From the NCBI GenBank assembly GCA_024409165.1, contig JAKSUE010000006.1, forward strand, positions 1-14,061: a stretch of DNA of 14,061 bases. The letters are read 5' to 3'. The position numbers and the translations under genes were made by a program. Under the pieces are notes generated by a model. That model did not search any database, was not told where the DNA came from, and saw only the letters and a list, made by a program, of their open reading frames with translations. Below are positions 7,035-13,746 of this stretch, one piece after another; positions within the stretch are counted from its first letter, which is position 1; each line of letters opens with the position of its first letter. This stretch comes from an archaeon (GTDB lineage: Archaea > Methanobacteriota > Methanobacteria > Methanobacteriales > Methanobacteriaceae).

Positions 7035-7478
7035 ATGGTTGAAACTTTGCTTAAAAAGATTTTAGTTCCTACTGATGGTTCTAAATATGCTGAGAAATCT
7101 TTAAATCATGCTTTAGTAATTGCTAATGCAAGTGGTGCTGAAATTATTGCTTTAAGTGTTATTGAAAATGGTTTTTCTTTAAGTCTTCCAGCTAATGAGT
7201 CACTTAATGATATTAATGATTTATTACATGATGAAACTAAACAAAATCTTAAAAATGTTGATAGAATTAAAGAAGAATCTGGTTTAGATGTGGATATTTC
7301 TTATAAAATAGAAGAAGGTTCTCCTGCAAAAGCTATTTTAAAAGTAGCTGATGAAGAAGATATTGACCTTATTGTTATTGCTAGTTCTGGTAAAACTGGA
7401 TTTGATAAAATTATTATGGGTAGTGTAGCAGATAAAGTTGTAAATAATGCTAAATGCTCTGTTTTATTAATTAGATAA
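7035..7478 (+). CDS. Universal stress protein UspA family (second copy)
   Basis: A single-domain UspA protein of 147 residues, paralogous to the preceding gene. It has KILVPTDGSKYA near residues 8-19 and the C-terminal signature SSGKTG...MGSVADKVV. In the nucleotide motif the first glycine is alanine: A116-x2-G119-x9-G129-S130. ATP binding is therefore likely but slightly less canonical than in its neighbour. The start is the ATG at 7035. The upstream GAGATG (7024-7029) is a weaker ribosome site than the GGTGA used by most genes here. No hairpin terminator is apparent after the stop, only T-rich sequence. Confidence 0.9.
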   Translation: MVETLLKKILVPTDGSKYAEKSLNHALVIANASGAEIIALSVIENGFSLSLPANESLNDINDLLHDETKQNLKNVDRIKEESGLDVDISYKIEEGSPAKAILKVADEEDIDLIVIASSGKTGFDKIIMGSVADKVVNNAKCSVLLIR

Positions 7479-7911
7479 TTTTATTTATTTTTGTTTATTT
7501 TCTTCAAGTTTCTTATTAATCTTTTTACTAATCATTTTTTCTTTTTTTTCTATTTTTATATTATGCTTTTATTTATTTTTTTAATCTACTTTTTTTAATT
7601 GCTATTTTTCACTTTTCTTTATTTTTTAAGGTATTTTATTGAATATTTTTCAAAACATTTAAATACTTTATTCTATTTAAATTTAATCACTTGATTTGAT
7701 TATTTTAAATTGTAGTTTTCAAATTAAGATTTTCAATAATTTGAATATTCAAAATTCTAAAAATTGAACCTCTGATTTGATTTTCATGGGATTTGCTTAT
7801 TATATTATAAACTTCTTGTTTATTATGTAGTTTATTTTATGATATGAATATGTTAAATCGTTGAGAAGTCTTTCTTAGTTCATATTTTGGTTTCATATAT
7901 GAGGTGAGAAA
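7479..7911. other. Long intergenic region upstream of the pseudomurein-binding protein gene
   Basis: 433 nt without a credible gene. It begins T-rich (end of the usp transcript). It then holds TTGAATATT-TT-TCAAAA (7639-7655), a TATA-like CATTTAAATAC (7656-7666), and a perfect 14-bp palindrome TTTGAATATTCAAA (7740-7753). A second TATA-like TTATATTATAAACT (7798-7811) follows, then a strong ribosome site GAGGTGA (7901-7907). The two TTGAATATT elements may be operator sites. If the later TATA is used, the leader is about 75-80 nt; if the earlier, over 200 nt. Confidence 0.5.
7798..7811 (+). promoter_or_regulatory. Candidate TATA box for the secreted pseudomurein-binding gene
   Basis: TTATATTATAAACT is the nearest TATA-like sequence upstream of the GAGGTGA ribosome site. 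A competing candidate is TTTAAATA at about 7658-7665, preceded by AAAACA, so the assignment is tentative. Confidence 0.3.
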
Positions 7912-7914
7912 ATT
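7901..7914 (+). promoter_or_regulatory. Strong ribosome site pointing to an ATT start codon
   Basis: GAGGTGA (7901-7907) is the longest Shine-Dalgarno match in the window. Four nucleotides later comes ATT (7912-7914), exactly where ATG falls in iorA, the redox-protein gene and the first usp gene. No ATG, GTG or TTG in the correct frame lies between the in-frame stop at 7900-7902 and the ATG at 7951. Confidence 0.6.
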
Positions 7915-10608
7915 TCAATAAGGAATAATGCACTTTTATTCACCTTATTTATGGTGTTATTTATTTCATTAGGATCAGTTTGTGCTGCTTCTGATGTTTG
8001 TGAAAGTGCAGATTTTGATAATGGGATTTTAAATTCTGCTGATGAAAATATATGTGTTAATTCTTTAGAAGTGGATATTAATTCTAATATTGGTTCTAAT
8101 CTTAACTCTAATATTAACTATAATAATAATTCTAATAGTTCTGAGGATTGTAGTGGTGAAAATAATATTAATAGTTTGAATGCAATTAATGTTAAATCTG
8201 TAGAAGATAATCAAGTTTCTCTTTCATCTTCAAACCCTTCATTTACAATATCTCAAATTATGGATGCTTCAGTTGATTTAAAATCATATGTTTTAACTTA
8301 TCAAAAATTACCTGATACTGTAAAAGTAAATGGTAAAGAAGTTAGTATTGCTCAATTTTCTTATTTGATGACTGTTGCAGTTAAAAACATTAATGCAAAA
8401 GATTCATCAAGTATTGAATGTCCTAAACTTTCAACATCTAGTCCTTTTGGTGATTCAATAAATAAAAATATTGATTTAAAAGATTATGTTGTTGTTGCGG
8501 GAAATATTGTTTCTTTTGTTAAGACTAATAATTATCTTCCTAATTATGCTACTGTAAGTGGTATTAAAACAGAATTTAAAGTTTATACTTATGCATTTGC
8601 TAAGATTTTAGTATTCTACAAAGAAGAGAAATACTTACCTAACTATTGTTTATTTGATAGTAATGTTTTCAATAAGAAAACTACTCCATCAAATTCTAGC
8701 TCAAATTCAAGTTCTAGTGTTAGTGCAAGTGTTACTATTTCTCAGATTATTACTTCTTCTGTTAGTTTGAAGTCTTATGTTTTGAAGAATGGTGCTTTGC
8801 CGACTACTGTGTCTGTTAATGGGGTTAGTTATTCTACTGGTCAGTTTGCTTATTTGATGAGTGCTGCAATCCAGTATCTTAAAGCAGGTAAAAGTGTTTC
8901 TACTAAAGTTTCTGTTGTTAAGGTTTCTGTTCAGTCTGGTTCTAATTATGCTGTTAGTAAGACTTTGTCTTTAGCAAGTTGTGTTTCTATGGCTAAGACT
9001 ATTACTAATTCAGTATCTAAGAATGGTTATGTTCCAGCTTATGTGACTGTTAGTGGTACTAAGTATGATTATAGGGATTATACTTACGGATTTGCTAAGA
9101 TTTTAGTTTGGTATAAGGATAATAAGAAGGTTTTACCTAAAACCTGTGCATTTGAGAGTAAAGTATTTAAGTCCAGTTCAAGTTCAAGTTCTAGTGTGAG
9201 TGTCACTATTTCTCAGATTATTGCTTCTTCTGTTAATTTGAAGGCATATGTTTTGAAGAATGGTGCTTTACCTAGTACTGTGGCTGTTAATGGTGTTAAT
9301 TATTCTACTAGTCAATTTGCTTATTTGATGAGTGTTGCAATTCAGAATCTTAATGCTAAAAAGAGTGTTTCTACTAAGATTTCTGTTGTTAAGGTTTCTG
9401 TTCAGTCTGGTTCTAATTATACTGTAAGTAAGACTTTGTCTTTAGCTAGTTGTGTTTCTATGGCTAAGACTATTTCTTCTTCTGTGTCTAAGAATGGTTA
9501 TGTTCCGGCTTATGTGACTGTTAGTGGTACTAAGTATGATTATAGGGATTATACTTATGGATTTGCTAAAATTTTAACATGGTATAAGGATAACAAGAAG
9601 GTTTTACCTAAAACCTGTGCATTTGAGAGTAAAGTATTTAAAACTATTCCAACTGTAACCATTGCTCAAATTATTACTTCTTCTGTTAATTTGAAGTCTT
9701 ATATTTTGAAGAATGGTGTTTTACCTACTACTGTTAAAGTTAATGGTGTTAATTATTCTACTGAACAATTTGCTTATTTGATGAGTGTTGCAATTCAGAA
9801 TCTTAATTCTAAAAAGAGTACTTCTACTAAAATTGCTATTGTTAAAGTCTCTGTTAAGTCTGGGCCTACTTATAATGTAGAAAAGACTTTGTCTTTAGCT
9901 AGTTGTGTTTCTATGGCCAAGACTATTTCTTCTTCTGTAAGTAGTAGTGGATCTATTCCAGCTTATGTGACTATTAGTAATACTAAGTATGATTATAGGG
10001 ATTATACTTATGCATTTGCTAAAATTTTAACATGGTATAAAAATAACAAGAACACACTACCTAAAACTTGTTTATTTGAAAGTAAAGTATTTAAATCATC
10101 TGCTGTGATTTCAGGTGTAGTATATAAAAATGGAATTAATGAGATTGGATCTGCAGATTCAAGTGCTTATTTAGCAAGTTCGGGTAATGCAATAATTACC
10201 ACCGCTATTAAAGATTTAGCTAAATCTTTAACTAAAAACTGTAAAACAGAATTAGAAAAAGCTAATGTATTATTTAACTATGTAAGAGATAATATTGCAT
10301 ATAGTTCTTATTATAATACAAAATATCAAGCAAGTGGTACCTTAAGTAATAAACAAGGTAATTGTTGTGATAAATCTAATTTACTTGTAGCTCTTTGTAG
10401 AGCATCTGGTATTGCTGCAAGGTATTGTCATAATACTGCATGTACCTTTAGTAGTGGTACATATGGTCATGTATGGGCACAAATTAATATTAATGGTGTT
10501 TGGTATGTTGCAGACACAACCAGTTCACGTAATAGTTTAGGATACGTTAATAACTGGAATATTAATTCAATAAGTTCTGCAAATCATTATACTACTTTAC
10601 CATTTTAG
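7912..10608 (+). CDS. Secreted pseudomurein-binding repeat protein with transglutaminase-type peptidase domain
   Basis: Probable cell-wall hydrolase or remodelling enzyme acting on pseudomurein outside the membrane. From the ATT start it has 898 residues; the conservative ATG start at 7951 gives 885. The ATT start yields a full signal peptide: SIRNN, a hydrophobic run ALLFTLFMVLFISLG, then SVCAAS with cleavage probably after VCA. The ATG start would lose the charged n-region. Next come an Asn/Ser-rich linker and four units of about 145 residues. Each has two pseudomurein-binding-repeat-like motifs (VTISQII..SV.LKSYVLKNG..P and YVPAYVTVSGTKYDY). Ser-rich linkers follow units 1 and 2. The C-terminal domain (from about 10100) is transglutaminase-like, with Cys (GNC, codon 10363), His (GHVW, 10468) and Asp (VADTT, 10513) forming the triad. 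This is the architecture of the pseudomurein endoisopeptidases of Methanothermobacter phages (PeiW/PeiP), but no phage genes are nearby. The exact bond cleaved is inferred. Confidence 0.88.
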   Translation: MSIRNNALLFTLFMVLFISLGSVCAASDVCESADFDNGILNSADENICVNSLEVDINSNIGSNLNSNINYNNNSNSSEDCSGENNINSLNAINVKSVEDNQVSLSSSNPSFTISQIMDASVDLKSYVLTYQKLPDTVKVNGKEVSIAQFSYLMTVAVKNINAKDSSSIECPKLSTSSPFGDSINKNIDLKDYVVVAGNIVSFVKTNNYLPNYATVSGIKTEFKVYTYAFAKILVFYKEEKYLPNYCLFDSNVFNKKTTPSNSSSNSSSSVSASVTISQIITSSVSLKSYVLKNGALPTTVSVNGVSYSTGQFAYLMSAAIQYLKAGKSVSTKVSVVKVSVQSGSNYAVSKTLSLASCVSMAKTITNSVSKNGYVPAYVTVSGTKYDYRDYTYGFAKILVWYKDNKKVLPKTCAFESKVFKSSSSSSSSVSVTISQIIASSVNLKAYVLKNGALPSTVAVNGVNYSTSQFAYLMSVAIQNLNAKKSVSTKISVVKVSVQSGSNYTVSKTLSLASCVSMAKTISSSVSKNGYVPAYVTVSGTKYDYRDYTYGFAKILTWYKDNKKVLPKTCAFESKVFKTIPTVTIAQIITSSVNLKSYILKNGVLPTTVKVNGVNYSTEQFAYLMSVAIQNLNSKKSTSTKIAIVKVSVKSGPTYNVEKTLSLASCVSMAKTISSSVSSSGSIPAYVTISNTKYDYRDYTYAFAKILTWYKNNKNTLPKTCLFESKVFKSSAVISGVVYKNGINEIGSADSSAYLASSGNAIITTAIKDLAKSLTKNCKTELEKANVLFNYVRDNIAYSSYYNTKYQASGTLSNKQGNCCDKSNLLVALCRASGIAARYCHNTACTFSSGTYGHVWAQININGVWYVADTTSSRNSLGYVNNWNINSISSANHYTTLPF
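8242..10092 (+). repeat. Four tandem units encoding pseudomurein-binding repeat pairs
   Basis: Units start at about 8242, 8731, 9202 and 9655 (spacings 489, 471, 453) and end with a KVF or NVF codon triplet at about 8670, 9168, 9639 and 10092. Units 2 and 3 are almost identical over long stretches of DNA. Unit 4 is somewhat diverged and unit 1 strongly diverged. Units 2-4 each carry two cysteine codons exactly 55 codons apart (8980/9145, 9451/9616, 9904/10069). Unit 1 lacks the first at the aligned position. Confidence 0.85.
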
Positions 10609-10671
10609 ATAATTATTATTTAGATAATTAGTAAATTACTAGATAATTATTAAATTATCAGATAATTTAAA
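10606..10671 (+). repeat. Cluster of TAGATAATTA direct repeats at the gene end
   Basis: TAGATAATTATTA (10606), TAGATAATTAGTA (10621), TAGATAATTATTA (10640) and CAGATAATTTAAA (10659) follow each other at 15-19 nt intervals. The first begins with the TAG stop codon of the pseudomurein-binding gene. The function is unknown. Confidence 0.6.
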
Positions 10672-10699
10672 ACATAAAAATTTATATTTTAAAATTTAA

Positions 10700-10747
10700 T
10701 GTAAAAAAGATTTTCTTTTTTACATCTATTTTTTTATTTTTTTTATT
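10700..10747 (+). terminator. Strong hairpin terminator with T-tract
   Basis: TGTAAAAAAGA (10700-10710) pairs perfectly with TCTTTTTTACA (10714-10724) around a TTT loop. A long T-rich run follows. It lies about 90 nt after the stop of the pseudomurein-binding gene and is the clearest terminator in the window. Confidence 0.7.
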
Positions 10748-10771
10748 TTTTTAACTATTTTTTAGGTATTG

Positions 10772-10819
10772 ATTTTGACTATTTTTAACCAATTTTAAGA
10801 CAATTTTGACTATTTTTAA
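10772..10819 (+). repeat. 17-bp direct repeat upstream of the CBS-domain gene
   Basis: ATTTTGACTATTTTTAA occurs perfectly at 10772-10788 and 10803-10819, 31 nt (about three helical turns) apart. It lies upstream of the likely promoter region of the next gene. It could be a paired operator, or part of the leader/terminator DNA. The rest of the 10609-10913 gap is AT-rich with no gene. Confidence 0.55.
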
Positions 10820-10913
10820 TTATTTTTTAGTATTTTTTAAATGATTTTAATTAAAAATTATTTTTAAATTAATTATACTTATTGATTTATATTATTATTT
10901 AAAGGTGTTATTT

Positions 10914-11753
10914 ATGAAAGTAAAAGATGTGATGTCTAGGGATGTTATTTCTGTTTCTGTTCCTGGAAATCGTGAAAATGCATTATTTTTAATGAAAAAA
11001 GAGAACGTTTCTGTAGTTCCTGTTGTTAAAAATGACACTAATAAATTAGTTGGGATTTTAACACGTTCTGATGTAATTAATAATCCTGATGAAGAACAAA
11101 TTGTTATGTTAATGACTAGAGATTTAATTACTACTACTGAAGACGAAGATTTATCTGATTTATGTAAAAAAATGGTTGAAAATAATATTAGAAGAGTACC
11201 TGTTGTTGATGATGAGGGAGGATTAATAGGTATTATTACTTCTTTTGATATTGTATCTCAAGCAATTGCTGATATGGGTATTAAAGACCCTGTTGGTGAT
11301 TATATGATTACTACTATTCCTGCAACTTGGGATGAAACTCCATTAAATGTTGCTTTTGAAATTATGAGTTTCTTTGGTCTTAAATCCATTGTTGCATTAA
11401 ATGCTAATAATAAAATGACTGGTATCTTAACTGAAACTGATTTTATTACAGAAAGTGAAATCATTTCTGAAAGATCCGAACACAGTTCTACTGTAGGTAC
11501 CGAAGGAGACAAATGGTCTTGGGATAGTACTTCTATTTTATACATTGAGAAAAATCGTCTTAAATTCACAGATAAAGTTGTTAAAGATGTAGCAAATGAT
11601 AATGTTGTTACTGCAAGTACAAGAACAAAAGTATCTGTATGTGCTGAAAAAATGAAATCTCTCAATGTAGAACAATTACCTATTACAGGTATTGAAGGAG
11701 AGCTTGTTGGTTTAGTAAGAGCAAGTGACTTACTTAAAGCATTAATTAAATAA
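10914..11753 (+). CDS. Four-CBS-domain protein
   Basis: A 279-residue cytoplasmic protein consisting only of four CBS domains, that is two Bateman modules. These typically bind adenine nucleotides or S-adenosylmethionine and regulate other proteins. Each domain begins with a short signature and ends with a G(I/L)..(T/R)..D motif: KVKDVMSRDV...GILTRSDV, LMTRDLITT...GIITSFDI, VGDYMITTI...GILTETDF, and VKDVANDNV...GLVRASDL. No catalytic domain is attached. A GTG at 10905 would add three residues, but it is part of the ribosome site AAAGGTG (10901-10907), so the ATG at 10914 is the better start. Methanogens carry many such stand-alone CBS proteins, and the ligand here is unknown. A hairpin terminator follows. 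Confidence 0.92.
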   Translation: MKVKDVMSRDVISVSVPGNRENALFLMKKENVSVVPVVKNDTNKLVGILTRSDVINNPDEEQIVMLMTRDLITTTEDEDLSDLCKKMVENNIRRVPVVDDEGGLIGIITSFDIVSQAIADMGIKDPVGDYMITTIPATWDETPLNVAFEIMSFFGLKSIVALNANNKMTGILTETDFITESEIISERSEHSSTVGTEGDKWSWDSTSILYIEKNRLKFTDKVVKDVANDNVVTASTRTKVSVCAEKMKSLNVEQLPITGIEGELVGLVRASDLLKALIK

Positions 11754-11759
11754 GTAATT

Positions 11760-11809
11760 CATTAGTTATTGCTCAACTTTAAGACATTAGTTATTGTTCA
11801 ATTTTAAGA
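11760..11809 (+). repeat. 25-bp tandem duplication after the CBS gene
   Basis: Two adjacent 25-bp copies, 11760-11784 and 11785-11809, both begin CATTAGTTATTG and end TTTAAGA. They differ at two positions (C to T in both cases). They sit between the stop codon and the terminator hairpin, suggesting a local duplication within the 3' untranslated region. Confidence 0.75.
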
Positions 11810-11843
11810 TAATATTTTTATTATCTTCTTTTTTTATTTTTTT
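11806..11843 (+). terminator. Terminator of the CBS-domain gene
   Basis: AAGATAATA (11806-11814) and TATTATCTT (11819-11827) form a perfect 9-bp stem with a TTTT loop, followed by a long T run. It lies in the 148-nt gap between the convergent CBS and larE genes. I see no equally clear terminator for the minus strand there. Confidence 0.6.
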
Positions 11844-11901
11844 ATTATATTTTTTAATTATTTTTATATTCTAAATTTTTATTTTTATAGAATTTATAAT
11901 C

Positions 11902-13026
11902 TTATTCTATTTTTTCTCTTCTTATATTCTGTAATATTGTAATAAAAGCATTTTTAGTATCTTCTTTAGAATTAAAGTCTTTTCCAGTTATTTTTCCAGT
12001 TTTAAAAATAGTTATTGTAGGTTTTGTGCTGGAGTTTATATTTAATTCTAATGTTATAAATCCAATATCTTCTAAATATCTAATGGTTTTAATAATATTG
12101 CTATCCTTATGGTTATTATTATTACTACTATTGCTACTATTACTAAGTGATTCAAGTTTTTCTTTTGTTGAATTTAAGTCTATTTTATATGGTAAATCTT
12201 TTTCAAAAGCATAAGTATTATTTATTTTATCTTCTTTAAATTCTATTAGTTTTGATTTTTTATTTTCATAATTAATGTTTAAAAGTAATTTATCATAATT
12301 CATGAGTTTTAATTCATCTTTAATTGTGTTGATTTTATCTAAGTCAATTATTTTTTCAATATCTTCAATTTCAATTGTTCCAATATTATTTTCTTCTCTA
12401 AGACGAATTTCATCTGAATTAGTTATATTTTTAATTATGTCTTCTGAGTAGCTAATTCTATTTATTTTATCTGCTGTGATTTCTTCTCCAGTTTTTATTC
12501 TGGTTGCAAGACAAGTTGTTGCTTTTGAATAATTTATGTTATTGTCTTTGAGATATTTGTGGATTTCATCACTTTCAAGTTTAGCTTCTATGAATGGGCT
12601 TTGGATTTCATACATATAATTTATTAAGATTCCAGGCCTATCTTCAATAAGGTCACTTATATTAGTTCCATCTATGATTATTTGATAACCTTTGTCATTA
12701 GCTACTTGTTTAATTGTATCATACATTAATTTTCTACATACATAACATCTATTATGGTCATTTTCAACAAAGTTATCTATATTTATAAAATCATTTTCAA
12801 TAATTTCATGATTTATTTTTAATTCAGATGCTTTTTCTTTTGTAAATTCAACAAAATTAGTTGGCATGATACAGTTGTTATATGTAATTAAAATAAGATC
12901 TTTACAAACATCTTTAGCTAAGTATGCAAGTAAGGTACTATCTGCACCACCTGAGAATGAAATAGCTACTTTTTTATCTTTTAAGATTTCTTTAACTTTT
13001 TCAATTTTTTGATTTATTGTTTTCAT
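11902..13026 (-). CDS. larE: LarE-type ATP-dependent sulfur transferase with C-terminal extension
   Basis: An N-type ATP pyrophosphatase of the LarE family, which activates a substrate carboxylate with ATP and delivers sulfur. In lactobacilli it makes the nickel-pincer cofactor. The PP-loop SFSGGADST is at 23-31 (SGGADS 25-30). RCYVCRK supplies C94 and C97, and TTCLATRI supplies C172. Three such cysteines mark the subtype that holds a [4Fe-4S] cluster able to carry sulfur, rather than the single sacrificial-cysteine type. The core ends near residue 255. A further roughly 120 residues follow: a variable stretch, an Ser/Asn-rich linker (291-309), and a compact end domain (311-370). The protein totals 374 residues against about 270 for typical LarE. 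The gene is 16 nt after tfuA on the same strand, so it probably shares the ycaO-tfuA transcript. Its ribosome site (TGATGAT) is weak. Role in McrA thioamidation is inferred from context. Confidence 0.85.
   Translation of the reverse strand: MKTINQKIEKVKEILKDKKVAISFSGGADSTLLAYLAKDVCKDLILITYNNCIMPTNFVEFTKEKASELKINHEIIENDFINIDNFVENDHNRCYVCRKLMYDTIKQVANDKGYQIIIDGTNISDLIEDRPGILINYMYEIQSPFIEAKLESDEIHKYLKDNNINYSKATTCLATRIKTGEEITADKINRISYSEDIIKNITNSDEIRLREENNIGTIEIEDIEKIIDLDKINTIKDELKLMNYDKLLLNINYENKKSKLIEFKEDKINNTYAFEKDLPYKIDLNSTKEKLESLSNSSNSSNNNNHKDSNIIKTIRYLEDIGFITLELNINSSTKPTITIFKTGKITGKDFNSKEDTKNAFITILQNIRREKIE
12105..12150 (-). repeat. Trinucleotide-rich tract encoding the LarE Ser/Asn linker
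   Basis: On the plus strand this reads as ATT/ACT/GCT triplets around 12114-12146. On the coding strand it encodes Asn and Ser runs (residues about 295-307). It looks like in-frame simple-sequence expansion in a flexible linker. Confidence 0.6.
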
Positions 13027-13042
13027 AAAATCATCAGGATTA

Positions 13043-13678
13043 TTAAATTAATGTTTTAATATATTCTAAGACTTCAATTGCATCTAAATATTTTATATCA
13101 TCTGTTTTATTTATAAATTCCATTAATTTAGCTTTTTTATCAGATTCCATCTCTATGTTTGCAAAAATGTATGGATAATTTCTTTTAGGATAATAAATAT
13201 CTTTAGTTACTTTGATAATATTGTCTTTTTCTGCTTGGTTTATAATTCCCTCTTCAATAGCTAAATTAAGTTTATAATCAATATTTACTAATGCTTCAGA
13301 TAAGATTGTTTTACTATCTGGGTCAAAAGTTACAGCTACATCATCATCTGAGGTGATTTGTCCACTTGCATATTGATTATAGACATAACCGATTCCTTTC
13401 ATTCCAAGAACATCAAGTTCGGATGCTCTAAGAGCTCCCATACTACTTCCACCAACTACTGTGATTCCTTCTTTCATAGCTTTCATGATTTCTTTATGTG
13501 AAACAGCAGGACTACTGTGGAAAACACCATCAATAATTCCAATTATATCTGGTTTATCAGTTATCGCTTGTAAAATGTCATTTCTTTTTACAGGTGCCCT
13601 ATAATCTGCTTCAACAATTGTGGATGCTTCTTCTGGACTAATTGACAATCCTGTAAATATAATAACTTTCTTTGACAT
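13043..13678 (-). CDS. tfuA: TfuA-like McrA-glycine thioamidation protein
   Basis: Partner of YcaO in post-translational thioamidation. In methanogens the pair converts a conserved glycine near the active site of methyl-coenzyme M reductase subunit McrA to thioglycine, with TfuA thought to bring or activate the sulfur donor. The 211-residue protein fits the family. It has an N-terminal strand KVIIFTGLSISPEEA, then PDIIGIIDGVFHSSPAVSHKEI (about residues 44-65), and the signature VVGGSSMGALRASEL (about 75-89). The ATG at 13678 is preceded by a GAGG ribosome site (CCTC at 13686-13689 on the plus strand). It lies 68 nt after the ycaO stop and 16 nt before larE, all on the minus strand, so the three probably form one operon. 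Confidence 0.93.
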   Translation of the reverse strand: MSKKVIIFTGLSISPEEASTIVEADYRAPVKRNDILQAITDKPDIIGIIDGVFHSSPAVSHKEIMKAMKEGITVVGGSSMGALRASELDVLGMKGIGYVYNQYASGQITSDDDVAVTFDPDSKTILSEALVNIDYKLNLAIEEGIINQAEKDNIIKVTKDIYYPKRNYPYIFANIEMESDKKAKLMEFINKTDDIKYLDAIEVLEYIKTLI

Positions 13679-13746
13679 TTTTATTCCTCATTTAGTAATA
13701 ATTAGAATTAATACTTATTAAAATTATTAAATTATTAAATTATTAT

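Noticed and set aside
7928..7972. ATG at 7928 as start of the pseudomurein-binding protein
   Set aside because: It is in a different frame and meets a TAG after 14 codons. It does not encode the signal peptide.
7912..10608. Provirus origin for the endoisopeptidase-like gene
   Set aside because: The architecture matches phage pseudomurein endoisopeptidases, but neighbours are housekeeping or stress genes, a signal peptide is present, and no integrase, capsid, terminase or attachment site is seen.
10905..10913. GTG start for the CBS-domain gene
   Set aside because: The GTG belongs to the ribosome site AAAGGTG; the ATG three codons later has proper spacing and begins at the usual CBS start.
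12026..12214. 62-residue plus-strand reading frame opposite larE
   Set aside because: It is a Leu-rich shadow produced by the trinucleotide tract of larE on the other strand.
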